Source: Bordetella parapertussis
Lineage (GTDB): Bacteria; Pseudomonadota; Gammaproteobacteria; Burkholderiales; Burkholderiaceae_B
Reading direction: 5' to 3'
Length of the DNA stretch: 5,113 bases
Assembly: GCA_945869355.1 (NCBI GenBank)
Contig: CAMBPA010000130.1
Span: 1-5,113, forward strand
Of this stretch, positions 1-5,113 are shown one piece after another. The notes beneath the pieces were generated by a model, which was given only the letters and a program-made list of their open reading frames with translations, did not search any database and had not been told where the DNA came from. Position 1 is the first letter of the stretch. Each line of letters opens with the position of its first letter. The position numbers were made by a program, and so were the translations under genes.

Positions 1-585
1 TCGCTTGCCTTCGATTATCCGGACCCCAAAAGACCAGACCGCGCAGACATGTTTCGTAATCAACTGGCCGACTTAGTCGAGCTCGACCTCACTGGCCGAA
101 TCGATGCACGCACAATTAAAGGCTCTTACGCGGGCGCCATCGGCATCCCACAATTCATGCCCGGAAGTATTAAACGCTTCGCCGTCAGTGCAAGTGGTGC
201 GACGCAAATCAATCTGTCAGGCAGTGTGCCCGATGCCATCGTATCGGTAGCCAACTTTTTGGTTGAACATGGCTGGCAACGTGGCTTACCTGTATTTGCG
301 CCTGTGACGCTACCAACGTCTGCAAGCAAACTGGTCGATGGGGGGTTAAAGCCAACCCTCGATTGGCCACAGCTCCGTGCAGCAGGCGCACGCCTTGCGC
401 CTGGAGCAAAGGAAGGCCCTTGGATGCGCGCTGCACTGGGCGTCATTGATCTGCCAGAAGAGTCGGCTGGAACGGTCGAGCTACGCACAGCCACGCCGAA
501 CTTCTTTACGATTACGTTGTACAACCGTAGCTATTTTTATGCAGCGTCGGTGGCAGACTTAGCCGCTGAACTTAGCAAGCCATAG
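1..585 (+). CDS. mltB: MltB-type lytic murein transglycosylase, C-terminal part (5' partial)
   Basis: This is the C-terminal 194 residues of a periplasmic peptidoglycan lytic transglycosylase. The family cleaves the MurNAc-GlcNAc bond and leaves a 1,6-anhydro-MurNAc end. The frame is open from base 1, so the ATG at 49 is an internal Met and not the start. Seen directly: the family-typical segment GSYAGAIGIPQFMPGS at in-window residues 41-56, then a DAIVSVANFLVEHGW stretch and a C-terminal PNFFTITLYNRSYFYA block, all collinear with E. coli MltB/Slt35 as I remember it. E. coli MltB is about 360 residues, so roughly the N-terminal half is missing here, including the signal peptide or lipobox and the catalytic Glu. 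No peptidoglycan-binding or LysM domain follows the catalytic domain. The loop that binds calcium in Slt35 is degenerate here (residues 63-78). The gene converges on cysM. Family assignment is very secure; the choice of MltB over close MltB-like paralogues is less so. Confidence 0.93.
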   Translation, partial: SLAFDYPDPKRPDRADMFRNQLADLVELDLTGRIDARTIKGSYAGAIGIPQFMPGSIKRFAVSASGATQINLSGSVPDAIVSVANFLVEHGWQRGLPVFAPVTLPTSASKLVDGGLKPTLDWPQLRAAGARLAPGAKEGPWMRAALGVIDLPEESAGTVELRTATPNFFTITLYNRSYFYAASVADLAAELSKP

Positions 586-600
586 GGTGGGCTCGCTTAG
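571..600. terminator. weak stem-loop at the convergent mltB/cysM junction
   Basis: AGCAAGCC (574-581) faces GGCTCGCT (590-597) across an 8-base loop. On the plus strand this is an 8-pair stem with one A-C mismatch. Read in the cysM direction that mismatch becomes a G-U wobble. After one further T-T mismatch, two outer pairs (571-572 with 599-600) extend it. It overlaps both stop codons, where a bidirectional terminator is expected. No clear U-run follows on either strand, so a role as an intrinsic terminator is only inferred. Confidence 0.3.
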
Positions 601-1523
601 GCCTGCTCGTCAAACAAGCCTGTTGATAAGTACCTGTCACCACGATCGCAGACAATAAACGCGATTGTGGCGTTGCGGGCTTGTTGCGCCACACGCAGCG
701 CAGCAACCAAGGCCCCTGCAGCGGAAACCCCTGCGCAAATTCCTTCCTCAGCAGCAAGCCGGCGTGCCATGGCTTCGGCGTCTTTTTGCTCAATCAACTC
801 GAACTGGTCCACCACACTTGGGTCGTAAATAGCAGGTAGATACGCTTCCGGCCATTTCCGGATACCCGGAATTTGTGAACCCTCAGCTGGTTGAGCACCT
901 ACAATTTTTATATCCGGATTTTTTAATTTTAAATAACGCCCAACACCCATAATGGTCCCCGTCGTACCCATCGCACTGACGAAGTGGGTAATTTGTCCGT
1001 CAGTCTGCTCCCAAAGCTCTGGGCCTGTCGTTTTAAAGTGGGCGAGCGGGTTATCCGGGTTGGCAAACTGATCCAGAACCTTGCCCTGCCCCTGCGCTTG
1101 CATCTTGCCGGCGAGATCGCGTGCGTATTCCATCCCGCCTTGACTCGCTGAGGTCAAGATAAGTTTTGCCCCATACGCCGCCATTGAGGCACGCCGCTCC
1201 ACAGACAAATTGTCGGGCATGATCAAAATCATTTTGTAACCACGCATCGCCGCCGTCATTGCCAAGGCGATACCCGTGTTCCCGCTCGTGGCCTCAATGA
1301 GGGTGTCGCCAGGTTTGATGTCGCCTCGCGCCTCTGCGCCAAGAATCATGGACAAGGCCGGACGATCTTTCACCGAACCGGCCGGATTATTGCCCTCGAG
1401 CTTGCCCAGCACAATATTGCCGCGCTCGGCCGCAATGGGGCCGGGTAGGCGTTGGAGTCGAACGAGTGGCGTCTGACCGACGGCATTTTCAACGGTAGGA
1501 TAGGTTTTCATAGGATTAATCAT
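597..1523 (-). CDS. cysM: Cysteine synthase B (O-acetylserine sulfhydrylase B)
   Basis: This cytoplasmic PLP-dependent enzyme makes L-cysteine from O-acetyl-L-serine and sulfide. The CysM branch can also use thiosulfate to give S-sulfocysteine (family knowledge). At 308 residues it is close to E. coli CysM (303). Seen in the translation: NNPAGSVKDR with the PLP Schiff-base Lys at residue 52, the substrate loop TSGNTG at 79-84, the PLP-phosphate loop GTTGT at 186-190, and CDRGDRYLSTG at 292-302. The last motif and the PDNPLAHFKTTGPE stretch point to CysM rather than CysK. The ATG at 1523 is chosen as start. A second in-frame ATG at 1511 would drop only four residues and cannot be excluded, and neither has a good Shine-Dalgarno sequence. 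The gene lies 28 bases downstream of the comEA-like gene on the same strand, so it is probably cotranscribed. No cysteine regulator site was recognised. Confidence 0.96.
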   Translation of the reverse strand: MINPMKTYPTVENAVGQTPLVRLQRLPGPIAAERGNIVLGKLEGNNPAGSVKDRPALSMILGAEARGDIKPGDTLIEATSGNTGIALAMTAAMRGYKMILIMPDNLSVERRASMAAYGAKLILTSASQGGMEYARDLAGKMQAQGQGKVLDQFANPDNPLAHFKTTGPELWEQTDGQITHFVSAMGTTGTIMGVGRYLKLKNPDIKIVGAQPAEGSQIPGIRKWPEAYLPAIYDPSVVDQFELIEQKDAEAMARRLAAEEGICAGVSAAGALVAALRVAQQARNATIAFIVCDRGDRYLSTGLFDEQA

Positions 1524-1551
1524 ACAGAAAATGCCGCGCTCTGGAAGGCGA

Positions 1552-2064
1552 TTACTTATGCTCGGCAGGGACTATCACCCCTGGCGTCAACACAGGCGTG
1601 ACCCCGTCACGCCCCGCTTGACGCGGTGCCCCGAGGCCACCCTCAACGACCTGAGGTCCAGGCGGATGACTGACAGACGTGTTGTCCGGCGTCCCCACAC
1701 GAAGCCCCCCACTGTGCAAAACCTTTACGCGCTGCGCACCGATTCCGCGCACACGCTCGGACAGGTCCGTCAATGACTCAAACGCGCCTGCACGCTCACG
1801 CTCTTGGATAATCATTTGTGCGGTCCGCGGACCAATCCCTCGGAGTCGCTCTAGTTCTGCAACCGACGCGACGTTGACATCTATTGCATGCGCAACAAAC
1901 GTTGCGCCCAGACTAGCGCCGAGACCTGCGGCCGCCAGCGCCAACTTCCCCGCACGATACCGAAAAGGTCGGCCCGGACGTCGCGCAAATGAAATCGTGT
2001 TCCATTCACCAGGCAATACAGTCGTGATGGGTGTTGCGACGGGATCAACAAGAAAGGGGTTCAT
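1552..2064 (-). CDS. ComEA-like helix-hairpin-helix DNA-binding protein, membrane-anchored or exported
   Basis: A 170-residue protein whose core (about residues 62-124) carries two tandem helix-hairpin-helix motifs: LRGIGPRTA at 74-82 and VRGIGAQRV at 105-113. They are preceded by the DVNVAS-AELERL opening typical of ComEA-type domains. In competent bacteria such proteins bind incoming double-stranded DNA in the periplasm or at the membrane without sequence specificity. A basic stretch (residues 28-40, rich in Arg) leads into a hydrophobic segment at about 41-58. This ends in AHA before the domain, so it could be a transmembrane anchor or a cleaved signal with an unusually long N-region. Residues 125-170 form a Pro/Gly-rich tail with no recognisable fold; many proteobacterial ComEA proteins end soon after the second motif. 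The start at 2064 has a good AAGGAT ribosome binding site. The gene sits between hldD and cysM. Domain call is secure; a role in natural transformation is inference, so no symbol is given. Confidence 0.9.
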   Translation of the reverse strand: MNPFLVDPVATPITTVLPGEWNTISFARRPGRPFRYRAGKLALAAAGLGASLGATFVAHAIDVNVASVAELERLRGIGPRTAQMIIQERERAGAFESLTDLSERVRGIGAQRVKVLHSGGLRVGTPDNTSVSHPPGPQVVEGGLGAPRQAGRDGVTPVLTPGVIVPAEHK

Positions 2065-2069
2065 AGCGC

Positions 2070-2075
2070 ATCCTT
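2070..2075 (-). promoter_or_regulatory. Ribosome binding site of the comEA-like gene
   Basis: On the minus strand the sequence reads AAGGAT followed by five bases and then the ATG at 2064. This supports the long N-terminus of the protein. The only other possible start before the hydrophobic segment, a TTG at codon 17, has no such site. Confidence 0.6.
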
Positions 2076-2130
2076 AAGATAAACGAACAGACAAGACCCG
2101 ACATGAGTCCTGTTTACGTTGCGCTATCTT
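2076..2130. repeat. Imperfect inverted repeat in the leader of the comEA-like gene
   Basis: AAGATAAACGAACAG (2076-2090) pairs with CTGTT (2110-2114), CGTT (2117-2120) and TATCTT (2125-2130). This gives 15 pairs interrupted only by bulges TA (2115-2116) and GCGC (2121-2124) on one arm, with a 19-base loop. In the mRNA of the comEA-like gene it ends immediately before the AAGGAT ribosome binding site, where a structure could affect initiation. The rest of the 120-base gap (2065-2184) showed no convincing -35/-10 pair and no strong terminator after hldD. The function is unknown and a chance origin is possible. Confidence 0.35.
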
Positions 2131-2184
2131 GCGGGATGAGCCGTTGCAATACGTGGCTTGTGCACGACTCCAGCCATTCGGAAT

Positions 2185-3174
2185 TTACCGGGGTCCATGC
2201 AACGCCTGCACATACTGCGTGACGCCCGTCTGAACGTCTCGCATCGGTGCAGTGAAGCCCGCCTGACGCAAGGCACTCGCATCGGCCTGTGTGTAGCTTT
2301 GATATCGCCCCTTCAGGTCTTCAGGGAACTCTACATAACGCAGCAACCCCTGCTTGACTAGCTCCTCGAGCGAGAGTGCTGGCTTACCTTGGATGCCACG
2401 CATGGCATTGACCACTGCGCTGGCGACATCATTGAAAGGCTGGGCACGACCCGTCCCGCAATTGAAAATGCCTGAGACTTTGGAATGTTCGAGAAAATGC
2501 AAGTTGACATCCACCACGTCATCGACCGAGATAAAGTCGCGCAACTGTCCACCATCGGCATAGCCATCCCAGCCGCCAAACAGCCTGACATGTCCTTCAG
2601 CCAAGAATTGATTCATGTTGTGAAAAGCAACAGACGCCATACGACCTTTATGTTGCTCTTGGGGACCATATACATTGAAGTAACGTAATCCCACCACTTG
2701 CGCGGTCAGCGAGCCCATGCGGGCACGCACAACCTGATCGAACAAAAACTTCGAGTAACCGTAGACATTCAAGGGGCGCTCATTGGCAAGGTCTTCAACA
2801 TAGACCGGCCCCGCGCCATAGACGGCTGCGGACGATGCATAAATAAACGGAATCTTGTGCGACTGACAATATTCAAATAGCTCAAGCGATACGCGATAAT
2901 TATTGTCCATCATGAATTGACCATTGCGCTCGGTCGTATCAGAGCAAGCGCCTTGATGAAAGACAGCACGCACACCCGGCAAAACTCCCTCAAGTACTCC
3001 GTGCCGAAAATCATCTTTATGCATGTAATCAGCAATCTGACCGGAAACCAGATTGACGAACTTGTCGCCATCAGTCAAATCGTCTACTGCAAGAATGTTG
3101 GTGTGTCCGCGACGATTCAAGCCGCGCACGATATTACTGCCGACAAAACCGGCGGCGCCAGTGACAACAATCAT
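2185..3174 (-). CDS. hldD: ADP-L-glycero-D-manno-heptose 6-epimerase
   Basis: This cytoplasmic enzyme inverts C-6'' of ADP-D-glycero-D-manno-heptose to give ADP-L-glycero-D-manno-heptose, the donor for the lipopolysaccharide inner core. It is a short-chain dehydrogenase/reductase-type epimerase of 329 residues, slightly longer than the E. coli enzyme (310). Seen: nucleotide-binding GAAGFVG at 6-12 followed by DDLTDGDKF at 31-39, the [10 protein letters not shown] segment at 73-82, YASSAAVYG around Ser114, and the YGYSK motif at 138-142. [11 protein letters not shown] begins at 175, with Lys176. Ser114, Tyr138 and Lys176 correspond to the catalytic residues Ser116, Tyr140 and Lys178 of E. coli HldD if a constant offset of two holds; the YxxxK tyrosine could alternatively be read as Tyr138 or Tyr140 here. 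The ATG overlaps the hldA stop as ATGA (3171-3174), implying translational coupling, and a strong AGGAGA lies just upstream. Older name rfaD/waaD. Confidence 0.97.
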   Translation of the reverse strand: MIVVTGAAGFVGSNIVRGLNRRGHTNILAVDDLTDGDKFVNLVSGQIADYMHKDDFRHGVLEGVLPGVRAVFHQGACSDTTERNGQFMMDNNYRVSLELFEYCQSHKIPFIYASSAAVYGAGPVYVEDLANERPLNVYGYSKFLFDQVVRARMGSLTAQVVGLRYFNVYGPQEQHKGRMASVAFHNMNQFLAEGHVRLFGGWDGYADGGQLRDFISVDDVVDVNLHFLEHSKVSGIFNCGTGRAQPFNDVASAVVNAMRGIQGKPALSLEELVKQGLLRYVEFPEDLKGRYQSYTQADASALRQAGFTAPMRDVQTGVTQYVQALHGPR

Positions 3175-4100
3175 GCGAGTTCTCCTGCGGTCACAATAGA
3201 GGTTCCCAACTTACCAACAACGATACCACCCGCCCGATTTGCCCAGCGCATGGACTCGGCCCAAGGCACACCCGCCGCACGCATCACGGCCAAGGTTGCT
3301 AACACCGTATCGCCAGCACCCGAGACATCAAATACTTCGTGTGCCTGCGCCTCGACATGATCACTCCCTGCTGCTGTGAAGAGCGTCATGCCCTGCTCAG
3401 AACGCGTCACGAGTAAGGCTTCAAGCTCAAGCTGGGTACGCAGCGCCTGCGCACGATCGCTTAGCTCAGATTCCGACTGCCAATGTCCAACAGCCTGCTG
3501 CATTTCGCTGCGGTTAGGTGTTACAAGGCTTGCACCACGATAACGCTGATAGTGACTGCCCTTCGGATCCACCAAAATCGGCAACCCTGTCTCACGCGCC
3601 ATCGCAATTAATTTTTCAACCTGAGCGAGAGCGCCCTTTGCATAATCTGAGAACACCACCAGGTCATGCTGCGCAAGCAAGGGAGCGACACGATCGGCTA
3701 GGGAGTCTAACAAAGCGGGAGTTGGTTTTTCTTCGAAGTCGATACGTAAGAGCTGCTGCTGACGACCCAACACGCGCATCTTGAGTGTGGTGGGGTGATG
3801 TGCGTCTGTCACCAAATGCGCTTGAATACCTGCCTCAGTCAGCAACGTTTTGACGCGTGTTGCCGCCTCATCCTGCCCCACTAGACCCACGAGCGTTACC
3901 TGCGCACCTAAAGCTGCGGCATTACGCGCAACGTTCGCAGCACCACCCAGCCTGTCCTCGCGTTTGGCAACATGCACGACCGGCACAGGCGCTTCTGGAG
4001 AAATGCGTTCGACTTCACCAAACCAATAGCGGTCAAGCATGACATCGCCAACCACAAGAACACGTGCTTTCTCTATCGCTGCTTTGGGAAATGGTTTCAT
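3171..4100 (-). CDS. hldA: D-glycero-beta-D-manno-heptose-7-phosphate kinase (stand-alone)
   Basis: This is a cytoplasmic PfkB/ribokinase-family kinase that phosphorylates heptose 7-phosphate at C-1 to the 1,7-bisphosphate, an early step of ADP-heptose synthesis. Seen in its 309 residues: [25 protein letters not shown], here at 16-40, typical of RfaE kinases; the first PfkB signature GGAANVARN at 52-60; FSDYAKG at 150-156; [13 protein letters not shown] from 177; and the second signature DVSGAGDT at 258-265, with Asp264 as the expected catalytic base. The protein ends after this domain. The adenylyltransferase domain fused in E. coli HldE (477 residues) is absent, so a separate hldC gene must exist elsewhere, as is normal in betaproteobacteria. 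The ATG overlaps the lapB stop (4097-4100) and the stop overlaps the hldD start, so it is the middle gene of a coupled trio. Also called rfaE1. Confidence 0.96.
   Translation of the reverse strand: MKPFPKAAIEKARVLVVGDVMLDRYWFGEVERISPEAPVPVVHVAKREDRLGGAANVARNAAALGAQVTLVGLVGQDEAATRVKTLLTEAGIQAHLVTDAHHPTTLKMRVLGRQQQLLRIDFEEKPTPALLDSLADRVAPLLAQHDLVVFSDYAKGALAQVEKLIAMARETGLPILVDPKGSHYQRYRGASLVTPNRSEMQQAVGHWQSESELSDRAQALRTQLELEALLVTRSEQGMTLFTAAGSDHVEAQAHEVFDVSGAGDTVLATLAVMRAAGVPWAESMRWANRAGGIVVGKLGTSIVTAGELA
3181..3186 (-). promoter_or_regulatory. Ribosome binding site of hldD
   Basis: AGGAGA on the minus strand lies six bases before the hldD ATG at 3174, inside the last codons of hldA. It fixes the hldD start. 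It also suggests that hldD can recruit ribosomes itself as well as by restart at the ATGA overlap. Confidence 0.75.
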
Positions 4101-5113
4101 TCAATTTCTTCCAGTCTTCGGGGCTTATAGGTTTCCCAAGCATTGCACCCCGGGCACTGCCAGTAATAACGTCGCGCCTGAAAGCCGCAACTGCGACAAA
4201 CATATCTATCTAACCGTTGTGTATGCCGATTAATCAAGCTGCGCAGCAGCAGTAAGTCTGCACCGGGCACGGCAATTTGCACCGTGGCGCTGTCCCCACG
4301 CTCTTGTTCGGCTTGCGCGAGCTCAGCCTCTAGGAAGCGATCCAGTCCAAGCAAGGAAGGATGACTCTGCAGCGACGCACGCGCAAACGCCCATGCGCTC
4401 GCAGCATTTTGTTGTGCGCGCATTGTGCGAAACACAACATTAAACAAATCTAAAGAAGGATACTGTTGATAATGCGCATGCAACAAATCCAACCCTGCGG
4501 CAGCATCCCCCGATTCGGTGTAGTGCGCAAGCAAGTCCTGCGCAATTAAGCCTGCGAATTCAGGAGACTGCTTAAGAATCGACTCTAAATGCTTTCGCTT
4601 TGCAATCCCATCCTGCAAGGAGCCCGCAATCCCAGCACGAATCATGGCAACGCGCACCAGTGATGGCGAATCCGGTGCGACTTGCGCCGCCTCAGCCGCC
4701 CGCACAGCCTGCGTCAGGGCCTGCTGGGCCGCGTGCACATCAGCAGCAGGTTTAATTGCAAGCGCAGCCTGAGCCTGCTCGCAGTAATAGTGAACCAGTT
4801 GCGGGACAGGCTCGTCCACCAATTTACGCAAGCTATCGACTGCGTCAATCGCTCGACCCCAATCATGTTCCGACTCATAAATACGGATCAATGCACGCAA
4901 GGCCGGCAAGGCAAATGCAGTTTGCTTGAGCACCGCGAACGCTTCTTCCGCGCGGTCCAGCATCCCAGCTTTCAAATAGTCTTGGGCGAGTTCATGTTGC
5001 GCGTGATCACGTTGAGCAAGCGGCAAGTCTGAGCGAAACAATAAGCTCTGATGTACCCGAATCGCACGCTCCATTTCACCGCGTCGTCTGAACAGACTTC
5101 CCAACGCGAAATG
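4097..5113 (-). CDS. lapB: Lipopolysaccharide assembly protein B, TPR protein with rubredoxin-like zinc domain (N-terminus missing)
   Basis: LapB (YciM) is an inner-membrane-anchored protein facing the cytoplasm. It promotes degradation of LpxC by FtsH and so sets the rate of lipid A synthesis (established in E. coli). The 338 residues in the window begin HFALGSLFRRRGEME, which matches the end of an early TPR of E. coli LapB. The frame is open to the right edge, so the TTG at 5102-5104 is not the start. About 50-70 residues with the membrane anchor are probably missing, given the E. coli length of 389. TPR-like helices fill most of the protein. The C-terminus has a rubredoxin-type metal site: CRSCGF (Cys306, Cys309) and CPGC (Cys320, Cys323), in-window numbering, followed by NAWETYKP. 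The stop overlaps the hldA start by four bases. Upstream partners such as lapA would be expected to the right of the window. Confidence 0.95.
   Translation of the reverse strand, partial: HFALGSLFRRRGEMERAIRVHQSLLFRSDLPLAQRDHAQHELAQDYLKAGMLDRAEEAFAVLKQTAFALPALRALIRIYESEHDWGRAIDAVDSLRKLVDEPVPQLVHYYCEQAQAALAIKPAADVHAAQQALTQAVRAAEAAQVAPDSPSLVRVAMIRAGIAGSLQDGIAKRKHLESILKQSPEFAGLIAQDLLAHYTESGDAAAGLDLLHAHYQQYPSLDLFNVVFRTMRAQQNAASAWAFARASLQSHPSLLGLDRFLEAELAQAEQERGDSATVQIAVPGADLLLLRSLINRHTQRLDRYVCRSCGFQARRYYWQCPGCNAWETYKPRRLEEIE
4107..4112 (-). promoter_or_regulatory. Ribosome binding site of hldA
   Basis: GGAAGA on the minus strand lies six bases upstream of the hldA ATG at 4100, within the last codons of lapB. 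It supports this start and, with the ATGA overlap, translation of hldA from the lapB message. Confidence 0.6.

Noticed and set aside
1531..2077. Plus-strand open frames opposite the comEA-like gene (1531-1776 and 1679-2077).
   Set aside because: They are rich in Arg, Pro and Ser with no recognisable domain, and they mirror a gene with clear domain structure and a ribosome binding site. They are shadow frames.
2157..2179. TGGCT and AGCCA arms just after the hldD stop, considered as a terminator.
   Set aside because: A five-pair stem with a 13-base loop and no following U-run is too weak to call.
2226..2234. CCGTCTGAA, resembling the core of the Neisseria DNA uptake sequence, with a shorter partial match (CGTCTGAA) at 5085-5092, near a gene of competence type.
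   Set aside because: Neither matches the full core GCCGTCTGAA, both lie in conserved coding sequence (hldD, lapB), and the proteins look like Burkholderiales rather than Neisseriaceae. Two partial matches in 5 kb are compatible with chance.
2917..3360. A 147-residue plus-strand frame spanning the hldD/hldA junction.
   Set aside because: It lies wholly antisense to two strongly supported enzymes and shows no family motif or ribosome binding site.
4682..5032. A 116-residue plus-strand frame opposite lapB.
   Set aside because: It is antisense to the TPR region of lapB, and its composition is explained by the complementary codons.
5087..5098. The short palindrome GTCTGAACAGAC near the right edge.
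   Set aside because: Only five pairs around two bases, within coding sequence for a conserved LapB segment; most likely incidental.

Overview
The window reads as ordinary chromosomal backbone of a moderate-GC betaproteobacterium. It is most likely a member of the Burkholderiales, perhaps Alcaligenaceae-like. This is inferred from protein character and from the gene order lapB - hldA - hldD - comEA-like - cysM, followed by a convergent mltB. The heptose kinase is a stand-alone enzyme (HldA type) rather than the fused HldE of enterobacteria, which also fits a betaproteobacterium. No mobile element, phage gene, CRISPR array, tRNA or rRNA was seen, and no gene appears frameshifted.

Layout from left to right: (1) Positions 1-585, plus strand: the C-terminal half of an MltB-type lytic murein transglycosylase, cut by the window edge. 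(2) Positions 597-1523, minus strand: cysM, cysteine synthase B. It converges on mltB, with only 11 bases between the stop codons and a weak stem-loop across the junction. (3) Positions 1552-2064, minus strand: a small membrane-anchored or secreted helix-hairpin-helix protein of the ComEA type with an unusual C-terminal tail. (4) Positions 2065-2184: a 120-base gap with an imperfect inverted repeat. (5) Positions 2185-3174, minus strand: hldD, ADP-heptose 6-epimerase. (6) Positions 3171-4100, minus strand: hldA, heptose-7-phosphate kinase. (7) Positions 4097-5113, minus strand: lapB, lacking its N-terminus because the gene runs off the right edge.

The lapB, hldA and hldD genes are joined by two 4-base ATGA stop/start overlaps, so they almost certainly form one translationally coupled operon transcribed right to left. 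LapB controls lipid A synthesis through FtsH-dependent turnover of LpxC. HldA and HldD make the ADP-heptose that builds the inner core onto that lipid A, so the operon links the supply of two parts of lipopolysaccharide. The comEA-like gene and cysM follow on the same strand and may be read from the same transcript or from an unidentified promoter in the 120-base gap.

I did not find a convincing previously undescribed system. The points worth a second look are modest: a degenerate calcium-binding loop in MltB, the tail and long N-terminus of the ComEA-like protein, the inverted repeat just upstream of its ribosome binding site, the missing ribosome binding site of cysM, and an A/T-rich patch inside cysM.
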